Positions 1 through 6,537 of a stretch of 11,843 nt of DNA are shown here, in pieces (the stretch's first letter is position 1; every line of letters begins with the position of its first letter). The position numbers and the translations under genes were made by a program. The stretch spans positions 1-11,843 of the forward strand of contig JAPJOW010000131.1 of assembly GCA_030826005.1 (NCBI GenBank). The letters are read 5' to 3'. The DNA comes from Aliterella sp. RAGGC_92 (GTDB lineage Bacteria; Cyanobacteriota; Cyanobacteriia; Cyanobacteriales; Chroococcidiopsidaceae). Below the pieces are notes generated by a model, which was not told the DNA's origin, did no database searches, and saw only the letters and a program-made list of their open reading frames with translations.

Positions 1-1860
1 TTACTGTTATTTTTAAACCGAATAAATACAAAAAAAACTTCTGCCCAGCTAAAAGTAACTACTTTAATATTACTTACTATAATTTTAACTAGCTTATTGG
101 GTATTGTATATTCAATTACTTCATCTTTACTCTTAAATAACATTAAGGTTGCTGAAGAAAAAAACGTCAATCAAACTATTCAAGAAGTTTTGCAGGAGTA
201 TAGTAGAGTTGCCGACGATCTTTACTATACAAACCTTCCCTGGTCTAAATGGGATGACAGCTATGAGTTTGTGCAAAATCCTCAATCAACTTATATTCAA
301 GAAAACTTTAGTCCCGAAATATTCCCTAGTTTAAACTTTAATTTAGTAGTTTTATTTAATAAAGATAGCAAAATTATTTTTGCTAAGGAATGGGATAGTC
401 AATCTTATCAAACATTACCTATTTTTCCAATATTAGCAACACAAATCGAGCTAAAAAATGCTATTGTCCAGTATCCAAATTCTAATAAAAGTATAGCAGG
501 AGTGATACTTTTACCTAAAGGAATAACTATAATTAGCTCGTTACCAATACTAGATTCTACAGGGCAAAAACCAAGTCGCGGAGGTCTTATGTTTGGGCGT
601 TATATCCAAAAGTCAGAAATTATCAAGCGAATATCTGGCAATGACGCTTTAACTGTATCAATAGACGTACACGCTATTAATGAAATACAAATGCCTCCAG
701 ACTTTGAGGAGGCACGTTTGGCGCTATCAGATAAAAACTTAATGGTAGTGCGTAATTTGAATAACCAAAAAATTGCTGGTTATACTTGGCTAAAAGATAT
801 TCATGGTAAACCAGTTCTATTAATGCGAGTAGTTAAAGATAGAGAGCTTTATTGGCAAGGCAAAAGTAACTTAAACTACTTACTTGTCTCTTTAATAGTT
901 GTGGGTTTAACATTTGGTATTGCGACTCAGCTATTGTTACAACAAATAATTACTTTTCAATTAAAACGTCAAGAAAGCGAAGCACGCTATCGGATTGTTG
1001 TTGGGCAAGCTTCAGAAAGTATATTTTTGGTAGACGCGGAAACAAAACATTTTTTAGAAGCAAATGCTGCTTTTGAAAAGTTACTCGGTTACAGTATTCA
1101 AGAAATACTTAGCTTAACTATCAACGATATAGTGGTAGGAGATAGAGTAAGCTATGACCAATACTTACAGTACATAGCAGCAAAAAAAGAGCGTTTTACT
1201 GGAGAAAAACAGTATCGCACTCGCAATGGTAGTCTTGTTGATGTTGAGGTAAATGTTAACTTAATTTCTTATGATGAAAAACAAGTTTTTTGTCATGTGG
1301 TGAGAGATATTACCGAGCGCAAACAAGCCGATGCAGCTTTAAAAGAAAGCGAACGGCGTTTAGCTTGGCAAGCTAACCATGATGCTTTGACTGGATTAGT
1401 TAATAGAAGGAAATTTGAGCAGCATTTAGAGGAAGTCTTACATAGTGCTAAAGTTACTAAATCTCAACATTCATTGTGTTATTTAGACTTAGATCGGTTC
1501 AAAATTGTCAACGATACCTGCGGACACAGAGCGGGAGATGAATTACTACGCCAAGTTACAATACTGTTGCAAAGTCAAGTACGTTCCGTTGATGTTTTGG
1601 CGCGTTTGGGTGGAGATGAATTTGGTTTATTACTCAATCAATGCTCCCTAGAGGAAGCTTTGGCTGTAGCCAATTCTCTGCGGGAAAGTATTCAATCATT
1701 TCGATTTGTATGGGAAGAAAAAACTTTTAAGCTTGGTGTCAGTATTGGTTTAGTTGCAATTGATGCTAGTAGCCAAAGCCTTGTTAATACTCTAAATTCT
1801 GCCGATAGTGCTTGCTATGCTGCTAAAAAACTTGGACGCGATCGCGTTCAAGTTTTTTAA
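1..1860 (+). CDS. CHASE4-PAS-GGDEF diguanylate cyclase, 5'-truncated by window edge
   Basis: This membrane enzyme probably makes cyclic di-GMP from two GTP in response to an extracytoplasmic signal. The frame is open from base 1, so the start lies upstream of the window; a TTG at 97 falls inside the first membrane helix and is unlikely to be the start. In order: a hydrophobic helix (about 49-135), a CHASE4-like extracytoplasmic sensor (about 150-850, with the typical W-x-x-W-DDSYEFV pattern near 240-270), a second helix (about 870-950), a PAS domain (about 967-1330, closing with the RDITERK linker), and a GGDEF domain (about 1375-1857). GGDEF is intact at 1609-1623. An RxxD inhibitory site (RSVD, 1582-1593) sits five residues before it, so feedback inhibition by product is expected. 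The protein ends directly after GGDEF with no EAL domain. The ligand is unknown. Domain assignment is from recognisable motifs; activity is inferred. Confidence 0.9.
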   Translation, partial: LLLFLNRINTKKTSAQLKVTTLILLTIILTSLLGIVYSITSSLLLNNIKVAEEKNVNQTIQEVLQEYSRVADDLYYTNLPWSKWDDSYEFVQNPQSTYIQENFSPEIFPSLNFNLVVLFNKDSKIIFAKEWDSQSYQTLPIFPILATQIELKNAIVQYPNSNKSIAGVILLPKGITIISSLPILDSTGQKPSRGGLMFGRYIQKSEIIKRISGNDALTVSIDVHAINEIQMPPDFEEARLALSDKNLMVVRNLNNQKIAGYTWLKDIHGKPVLLMRVVKDRELYWQGKSNLNYLLVSLIVVGLTFGIATQLLLQQIITFQLKRQESEARYRIVVGQASESIFLVDAETKHFLEANAAFEKLLGYSIQEILSLTINDIVVGDRVSYDQYLQYIAAKKERFTGEKQYRTRNGSLVDVEVNVNLISYDEKQVFCHVVRDITERKQADAALKESERRLAWQANHDALTGLVNRRKFEQHLEEVLHSAKVTKSQHSLCYLDLDRFKIVNDTCGHRAGDELLRQVTILLQSQVRSVDVLARLGGDEFGLLLNQCSLEEALAVANSLRESIQSFRFVWEEKTFKLGVSIGLVAIDASSQSLVNTLNSADSACYAAKKLGRDRVQVF

Positions 1861-1957
1861 ACAGCCATCGCAATTCTTCCCAATATATTTATTTGCTACT
1901 CAAGAAAAACACTATCGCCCAACTTATGCCGCGTCACAAAAACTAGGCGGTTGCTGT

Positions 1958-2701
1958 TTATACAATTAATCTTTCGGGCGCAAGGGTCAATGGAGCTAAA
2001 CCTAAATACCGTATACCAACAGGTGTAATTTCAAAGCGACAAGGTAAAACTTCTAAGCCCAAAGCGATCGCTTCGGTAAATAATTTACCATAAACTGGAT
2101 CGGCACTACTTCCTGGGGCAAAATGCGTACAGTCGCCGCGATTGATAAAATACAACATTACCCCGCGAGCCTTTGGCAATATTGCTGTAAGCTCTCGCAA
2201 GTGCTTTTGTCCGCGCGTAGTTTCCGTATCGGGAAATAATGCTAGTTGTCCCTGCGCCCAAGTTGTACTTTTAACTTCTACATAAATTGGACGATCGCGA
2301 TCGCTTGTTAATACAAAATCCACCCGACTTTTGTTGTCTTTTCCGTAAGCTACTTCAAATCGAATCTGTTGATAGTTGTTTAATTCGACAAACAAATATT
2401 TTTCTAATGCCAACTTAACAACCCGATTTGGCATGGCTGTATTGATTCCTACCCAAGTTGGATAATTGTCTATTACTTCAATCATTTCCCACGTATAAGG
2501 GAGCTTGCGTTTGAGATTGTTACTGTAAGATACTTGGACGGCACTACCAGGAGTACTAATTCCACTCATCGAGCCTGTATTTGGACAGTGTGCTGTAATT
2601 ACTTCGCCTGTAGTTAACTCGATGTCTGCAAAAAACCGCTTGTATCGTCTAAGTAAAATACCTGAATAAAGCGGCGGATATTTGTATAACCAATCGTCCA
2701 T
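1958..2701 (-). CDS. sfsA: SfsA family protein (sugar fermentation stimulation homolog, nuclease-like)
   Basis: SfsA was named for an effect on maltose genes in E. coli; the family has an OB-like N-terminal part and a PD-(D/E)XK nuclease-like core, and its physiological role is not settled. The 247-residue length fits. Visible motifs are CPNTGSM (residues 39-45), the nuclease-type D128 in SRVDFVL with E142 and K144 in VEVKS, and FPDTETTRGQKHL (156-168). The ATG at 2701 is preceded by an AAGGG Shine-Dalgarno-like sequence at a normal distance, but that sequence lies inside an inverted repeat (2707-2723). The gene is convergent with the diguanylate cyclase (97 bases between stop codons) and divergent from the glycoside hydrolase across a 528-base spacer. 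Identification is firm; the cellular substrate is not known from sequence. Confidence 0.93.
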   Translation of the reverse strand: MDDWLYKYPPLYSGILLRRYKRFFADIELTTGEVITAHCPNTGSMSGISTPGSAVQVSYSNNLKRKLPYTWEMIEVIDNYPTWVGINTAMPNRVVKLALEKYLFVELNNYQQIRFEVAYGKDNKSRVDFVLTSDRDRPIYVEVKSTTWAQGQLALFPDTETTRGQKHLRELTAILPKARGVMLYFINRGDCTHFAPGSSADPVYGKLFTEAIALGLEVLPCRFEITPVGIRYLGLAPLTLAPERLIV

Positions 2702-2706
2702 TTGTC

Positions 2707-2723
2707 AATCCCTTGAAGGGATT
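2707..2723. repeat. Inverted repeat over the sfsA ribosome binding site, resembling a CRISPR repeat core
   Basis: AATCCCTT and AAGGGATT are perfect inverted arms around one base. As RNA on the sfsA strand this can fold into a 6-bp stem (AAUCCC/GGGAUU) with a five-base loop, ending five bases before the sfsA ATG and covering the AAGGG ribosome binding site. The wider segment 2704-2739 has the plan of a cyanobacterial CRISPR repeat: CAATCCCT, three bases, AGGGATT, then an AT-rich tail. No second copy was seen in the window. Confidence 0.75.
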
Positions 2724-2850
2724 TATTAGTTTTTTCCACATTCTATCGCTTCTTGGATAAATTCTCTGCCAAAAATGATGAGCAATAGATATTTAGCTAT
2801 TAACAGTTTAAGGAGCGATTTTTTAGTAAATAAGTAAGTTTATTGTTTTT

Positions 2851-2862
2851 CAATGTACATTG
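2851..2862. repeat. Perfect 12-base palindrome, possible operator
   Basis: CAATGTACATTG reads the same on both strands and lies in the divergent spacer, 150 bases upstream of the sfsA start and 368 bases upstream of the glycoside hydrolase start. It could bind a dimeric regulator. The nested GTA-N6-TAC at 2855-2866 does not have the N8 spacing of the NtcA consensus. Confidence 0.35.
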
Positions 2863-2948
2863 TTACATTTATTTACAATAAAATATTTGAGTTTTTTGCT
2901 ACCAACTTTTTTATACTAATAAATTCTATTTTTTGCACTTAAACAAAA

Positions 2949-2967
2949 TTTATTTATTTATTTATTT
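2949..2967. repeat. TTTA tandem microrepeat (about 4.75 copies)
   Basis: Four full TTTA units plus TTT run without interruption. This simple repeat lies in non-coding AT-rich DNA between sfsA and the glycoside hydrolase. It could vary in length by slippage, but nothing shows that it affects expression. Confidence 0.7.
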
Positions 2968-3078
2968 CAAACTAGAGAAAAATCTTTAGCTTGGCAAGCG
3001 AACAAAAGCCCAGCTTATCTGTATTTGAGCAAACTATTTTACTAGAGCTAAAAAATTTTATAATTAAATGCTTTTATA

Positions 3079-3111
3079 ACTAAAAACGCATCGATTTTTA
3101 TAGTTTTTAGT
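3079..3111. repeat. 9-bp inverted repeat with 15-base loop
   Basis: ACTAAAAAC at 3079-3087 and GTTTTTAGT at 3103-3111 are exact inverted arms, about 120 bases upstream of the glycoside hydrolase start. The pair could be a weak hairpin or an operator. The left arm has no T-run after the right arm in either direction, so I do not call it a terminator. Confidence 0.4.
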
Positions 3112-3229
3112 CAAAGATATTTAGTGCAACATAAATTACACTCAGTAAGCTTGTAAGGCATATTTATTGACTGGTGTAAAGCCATATAAAGTTCCTCCAC
3201 TTTAAGGTAGAGTTTTTCAAGTTTCAAAT

Positions 3230-4588
3230 GTGGTGCAAGGAATGGTCAAAGGTATACAGCACAACAAACTAATGTTGTTAGCATTGTTTTTTAAAGGAAA
3301 CAAGCTGAGTTTTAAGTCTAAAAATTTGATAGGATTGGGATTAAATTTACTGCTACTAATTACAACAGTGCGATCGGTACAAGCCGTACCAGAAAACGCT
3401 CGTCGTGCAGATGATTTTGTAGATTCAATTGGTATTAATACCCACTTGTATTACGATTCATCGGTTTATCACCAAAAATACGACACATTAATTAAACCTA
3501 AACTGTTGGAATTAGGAGTACGTCATGTCCGCGATGGTGCTGTACGCAATCTCAACGGATACATGACTAGGCTCAAAGACTTAGAAAAATCAGGTATTCG
3601 TTTTACTTTAGTTTGCGACTTACGTAATACTACACCCCAAGCAGTAGTAAGTTTAGTTAAAGAACTCGGTACAAATGTAGTAGAAGGCGTACAGGGAACA
3701 AATGAGTATAACCTAAGCGGCGACAGCAACTGGGTAGACAAATTGCGTAACTATCAAAGGCAGTTGTATCAAACTGTTAAGGGAGACTCAGTTACAAAGA
3801 ATGTATCGGTATACGGGCCACCACTGACGGACGCAAGTGCTTACAAAGCTTTGGGCGACCTAAGTGCTTATATTGACTACGGCACTATAAATCACTATTA
3901 TTCTGGACGCAATCCGGGAGTTTGGGGCTGGGGAAGTGATAATTATGGTAGTACTGATTGGAAAGTGCGGACTGCTAAAATAGCCAGCGTTTCTAAACCC
4001 GTTGTAATTACAGAGACAGGTTATCACGGTGTTGTAAATACTTCAGAAGGACATAAAGGAGTACCGGACGATATTTCTGGGAAATATATGCCGCGTTTAT
4101 TTCTCGAACACTTTAATTATGGTATTCCTCGGACTTTCATGTATGAGCTAATCGACGTTTACTACAACGCGAATGCGGTAGATAGAAACCTCGGTTTATT
4201 GCGTAATGATGGTTCGGAAAGACCCTCATTTAAAGCTATGAAAAACTTGATTGGTTTGGTAAAAGATTCAGGGGTTAAGTTTACTCCCGGCTCTTTAGAT
4301 TATGCTTTAGGTGGTAATACCGAGAATATTCATCACACTTTGTTGCAGAAACAAGATGGCAGATTCTATCTGATTTTATGGCAAGAAGTTTCTGGCTTTA
4401 ATGTTGATACTAAGCAAGTGATTAAGGTCAATAGTCAAAAAGTAAACCTAACTCTAAATACATGGATCGCTAAAGCAACTATCTACGTACCTAATAATTC
4501 ATCCAACTGGGTATCTCAACAAACCTACCCGAAACAATTAAGTATTGACGTAGACGATCGCCCTGTAGTTATAGAACTGTCGAAATAA
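3230..4588 (+). CDS. Secreted clan GH-A-like glycoside hydrolase
   Basis: This is probably an exported beta-glycan hydrolase acting in the periplasm or outside the cell; the substrate cannot be read from the sequence. A signal peptide is visible: a hydrophobic run (LIGLGLNLLLLITT) ending with VQA and likely cut after residue 52 of the GTG-initiated form. The catalytic barrel spans about 60-345. The proposed acid/base is E159 in GTNEYN, the proposed nucleophile is E262 in VVITETGYHG, and H222-Y223 matches the usual clan GH-A position between them. Residues about 365-452 look like a small C-terminal beta-sandwich. The start is uncertain: GTG 3230 and ATG 3242 or 3272 lack a spaced Shine-Dalgarno, while CTG 3305 has AAAGGA six bases upstream. 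The gene has no HIP1 site. It is convergent with glmM, separated by a strong stem-loop. The family number (GH5, GH39 or similar) is not resolved. Confidence 0.8.
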   Translation: MVQGMVKGIQHNKLMLLALFFKGNKLSFKSKNLIGLGLNLLLLITTVRSVQAVPENARRADDFVDSIGINTHLYYDSSVYHQKYDTLIKPKLLELGVRHVRDGAVRNLNGYMTRLKDLEKSGIRFTLVCDLRNTTPQAVVSLVKELGTNVVEGVQGTNEYNLSGDSNWVDKLRNYQRQLYQTVKGDSVTKNVSVYGPPLTDASAYKALGDLSAYIDYGTINHYYSGRNPGVWGWGSDNYGSTDWKVRTAKIASVSKPVVITETGYHGVVNTSEGHKGVPDDISGKYMPRLFLEHFNYGIPRTFMYELIDVYYNANAVDRNLGLLRNDGSERPSFKAMKNLIGLVKDSGVKFTPGSLDYALGGNTENIHHTLLQKQDGRFYLILWQEVSGFNVDTKQVIKVNSQKVNLTLNTWIAKATIYVPNNSSNWVSQQTYPKQLSIDVDDRPVVIELSK

Positions 4589-4625
4589 TAGTAAGTGGCA
4601 CTTACCCAAGTGCCACTTACTATTA
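4586..4625. terminator. 18-bp perfect stem-loop between convergent genes, probable bidirectional terminator
   Basis: TAATAGTAAGTGGCACTT (4586-4603) pairs perfectly with AAGTGCCACTTACTATTA (4608-4625) around an ACCC loop. The left arm begins with the TAA stop codon of the glycoside hydrolase, and the right arm ends four bases before the glmM stop. Neither strand has a T-run after the stem, so it is not a textbook intrinsic terminator. It may stop transcription from both sides or protect both mRNA 3' ends. Confidence 0.8.
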
Positions 4626-4629
4626 GTAA

Positions 4630-6078
4630 TTAAACGTACTTCTGTACTGCTATTACTAATTGTTCTGCCCAATGCTGAGTTAAATCTGCATCGGCGGCTT
4701 CTACCATAACTCGAATTACGGGTTCTGTCCCCGAAGCTCGAACTAAAATGCGACCGCGATCGCCCATTGCTGTCTCTGCGAAGGAAATTTCGTTTTGCAG
4801 GCGATCGCAAGCTGCCCAATTCATCCGACGTTCGCGGTTTTCAACGCGGACGTTTTTTAGTAACTGGGGGTAAGTATTAAAGCTACTGGCGGCGAGTTGC
4901 GATAAATTCGTGCCAGATTGTTTAACTAAGGCTGCTAAATGCAAGCCTGTAGATATACCATCACCTGTAACGCCGTAATGGGGGCAAAGAATATGTCCTG
5001 ATTGTTCGCCTCCTAGCTTTGCGCCCGTTACTTGCATTTGGGCTTGGACGTAGCGATCGCCTACATCTGTACGCAGTAATTTACCGCCTTGAGTTTCCCA
5101 AGCTCTTTCAAAACCCAAGTTAGCCATGACGGTAGAAACAATTAAGTTTTCGGGTAATTGCTGCGTCGCTTGCAAGCTTTTACCCCAGAGGTAGAGAATA
5201 TAATCGCCATTAATCGCATTACCGCGATCGTCCACTGCTAAAACGCGATCGGCATCGCCATCAAAAGCCAATCCCAAATCGGCTTGCGATTGTAAAACCG
5301 CCGCTTGCAAAGCCTCAAGATGAGTAGAACCGCAGCCAACGTTAATAAAGTCACCATCGGCTTTGTTGTGCAAGCAAATGACCTCTGCGCCCATCTCTTG
5401 AAATACTGTTGGGGCAATCCCTACCGCCGCACCCCAAGCCAAATCTAAGACGATTCGCATCCCTTGAAGGTTGATGTTGTTGGAAAAGGGTTTTTTAATA
5501 CTATCTAAATAATCTCTAACTAATTCTGGGCGCTTGTATTGCAGTCCCTGGGTTGCTTTACTAATTGGTAATATACCTTGCCCCCTTACCCCTGCTTCGA
5601 TTTGCGCTTGGAGAGCTTCTTCTATTTTCGCTCCATTAGCACCAAAAAATTTGATGCCGTTATCTTCTGGAGGATTATGACTTGCAGAAATCATTACTCC
5701 ACCGATAGCATCGCTAATACCCGTAAGATAAGCAACGCAAGGCGTTGGACATAAGCCAAGATGCCAAACTTCTAACCCCGAAGCTGTTAACCCCATAGCA
5801 ACAGAAGAAGCCAGCAGATCGCTAGAGTTGCGCGAATCTTGTCCGACAATTACTACACCAGATTTGTAGGCGCGTTGCAATCCTAACCCTGCCCAAAAAC
5901 CTACCTGCAATGCCAAAGAGGAATTTAATACTTCTCCCACTCGTCCCCGGATGCCATCAGTACCAAACAAAGGAGACTTGGGAAGGACTAAGCTATGTTT
6001 GTTATTGGCAAAAAAATCAAAATCCCAAACCAATGTTTGGGAAACCATACTTTGGGTTTCTACCGGGGACGCGACCAT
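4630..6078 (-). CDS. glmM: Phosphoglucosamine mutase GlmM
   Basis: GlmM interconverts glucosamine-6-phosphate and glucosamine-1-phosphate, the step before GlmU makes UDP-GlcNAc for peptidoglycan and other glycans. All four signature regions of the alpha-D-phosphohexomutase family are present: FGTDGIRG (residues 38-45), the phosphoserine loop SASHNP (131-136, Ser133 the phosphorylated residue), the magnesium loop DGDADR (273-278), the sugar-binding GGEQSGH (356-362) and the phosphate-binding RASGTEP (447-453). At 482 residues it is longer than the usual ~445 because of about 35 extra N-terminal residues before FGTDGIRG, which I recall as common in cyanobacteria. The ATG at 6078 has a GGAG ten bases upstream; a second in-frame ATG lies at residue 11. 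It appears to be transcribed alone, with a candidate promoter at 6116-6144. Confidence 0.97.
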   Translation of the reverse strand: MVASPVETQSMVSQTLVWDFDFFANNKHSLVLPKSPLFGTDGIRGRVGEVLNSSLALQVGFWAGLGLQRAYKSGVVIVGQDSRNSSDLLASSVAMGLTASGLEVWHLGLCPTPCVAYLTGISDAIGGVMISASHNPPEDNGIKFFGANGAKIEEALQAQIEAGVRGQGILPISKATQGLQYKRPELVRDYLDSIKKPFSNNINLQGMRIVLDLAWGAAVGIAPTVFQEMGAEVICLHNKADGDFINVGCGSTHLEALQAAVLQSQADLGLAFDGDADRVLAVDDRGNAINGDYILYLWGKSLQATQQLPENLIVSTVMANLGFERAWETQGGKLLRTDVGDRYVQAQMQVTGAKLGGEQSGHILCPHYGVTGDGISTGLHLAALVKQSGTNLSQLAASSFNTYPQLLKNVRVENRERRMNWAACDRLQNEISFAETAMGDRGRILVRASGTEPVIRVMVEAADADLTQHWAEQLVIAVQKYV

Positions 6079-6115
6079 ATTTTATCTACTCCACACAACA
6101 CACTCATACGGGTAG

Positions 6116-6144
6116 AGGATAGCACTTTATTTTAAGTTTGAAAA
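6116..6144 (-). promoter_or_regulatory. Candidate sigma-70-type promoter for glmM
   Basis: On the minus strand TTTTCA (6139-6144) and TATCCT (6116-6121) are separated by 17 bases; each hexamer matches four of six consensus positions. The implied transcript would start near 6109 and have a leader of about 30 bases containing the GGAG ribosome binding site. This is a pattern match only. Confidence 0.35.
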
Positions 6145-6205
6145 AATTATTGCTTAATCCAATTAATGAGTATGCCAATTCTCGCTGCGGCTATAGATAT
6201 TGGCA

Positions 6206-6233
6206 AGTAGCTAAAGGAGTATATTTAGCTACT
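6206..6233 (-). terminator. 10-bp stem-loop overlapping the stop codon of the 100-aa gene
   Basis: AGTAGCTAAA (6206-6215) and TTTAGCTACT (6224-6233) are perfect inverted arms around eight bases. The stop codon of the minus-strand gene (6232-6234) overlaps the right arm by two bases. No T-run follows on the minus strand, so termination strength is uncertain; the position at the end of a two-gene unit supports a 3'-end role. Confidence 0.5.
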
Positions 6234-6534
6234 AAGCGCCTACTTGGGTAAGTAGTAATTCCATACTCTCCCACGATAGTCCTTGTTGGAGGTAATGAGG
6301 TGAGGCAGGATTGTAAGGACTGCGGAGGCGATCGATACTAATAATTTTTGCTTCCGGCGGTAAAATTGGCACATCCAGATCGAATGCCGTCGGACGCATT
6401 AAAGAACTAGAGAAGCCTTTGAAAATTATTAGGCGATCGCTTTCTCCAGCAATATCAACGTCTACAATCAAGACTTCTTGAGGTTTTTTGAGCGTGTACG
6501 CTTCTAAGCGTTTGCTGGCATTAGGAATCATCAT
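6232..6534 (-). CDS. Conserved-looking 100-aa protein, function unknown
   Basis: I do not assign a function. The 100-residue product is soluble, with no signal peptide or membrane helix. It has a compact beta-rich look: LIVDVDIAGESDRLIIFKGF near residues 22-41, then SSSLMRPTAFDLDVPILP, a basic-proline segment (IDRLRSPYNPASPHYL, about 67-82) and a short acidic C-terminal helix. I recall similar short proteins in cyanobacteria, possibly the family named DUF7734, but could not verify this. The ATG at 6534 is three bases after the TAG of the DUF3177-like gene (order on the strand TAG-GCA-ATG), so the two are almost certainly cotranscribed and perhaps translationally coupled. An ATGATG pair leaves the start ambiguous by one codon. 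Confidence 0.8.
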   Translation of the reverse strand: MMIPNASKRLEAYTLKKPQEVLIVDVDIAGESDRLIIFKGFSSSLMRPTAFDLDVPILPPEAKIISIDRLRSPYNPASPHYLQQGLSWESMELLLTQVGA

Positions 6535-6537
6535 TGC

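Larger units (their letters stand above)
2702..3229. other. 528-base AT-rich spacer between divergent sfsA and glycoside hydrolase genes
   Basis: No gene or RNA gene is recognisable here. The stretch is strongly AT-rich and has no HIP1 site. It holds the palindrome at the sfsA start (2707-2723), a 12-base perfect palindrome CAATGTACATTG (2851-2862), a TTTA tandem run (2949-2967), a 15-base match to the diguanylate cyclase gene (2985-2999), a 9-bp inverted repeat (3079-3111) and a small hairpin (3187-3204). It must carry the promoters of both flanking genes, but I could not fix convincing -35/-10 pairs because AT-rich hexamers are everywhere. Confidence 0.7.

Noticed and set aside
97..99. TTG 97 as the diguanylate cyclase start
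   Set aside because: The frame is open to base 1 and TTG 97 would begin in the middle of the first membrane helix; the true start is most likely outside the window.
2704..2810. A CRISPR array upstream of sfsA
   Set aside because: Only one repeat-like unit is present; no second copy at spacer distance and no cas gene in the window, so it is reported only as a solo repeat-like element.
2855..2866. NtcA-like site GTA-N6-TAC
   Set aside because: The NtcA consensus needs eight bases between GTA and TAC; this has six.
4538..4819. A 93-residue minus-strand reading frame over the GH-glmM junction
   Set aside because: It runs through the stem-loop and out of frame over glmM, is rich in arginine and serine, and has no ribosome binding site or recognisable domain.
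5910..6122. A 70-residue plus-strand reading frame opposite the glmM start
   Set aside because: It is antisense to the conserved FGTDGIRG region of glmM and has no protein-like composition.
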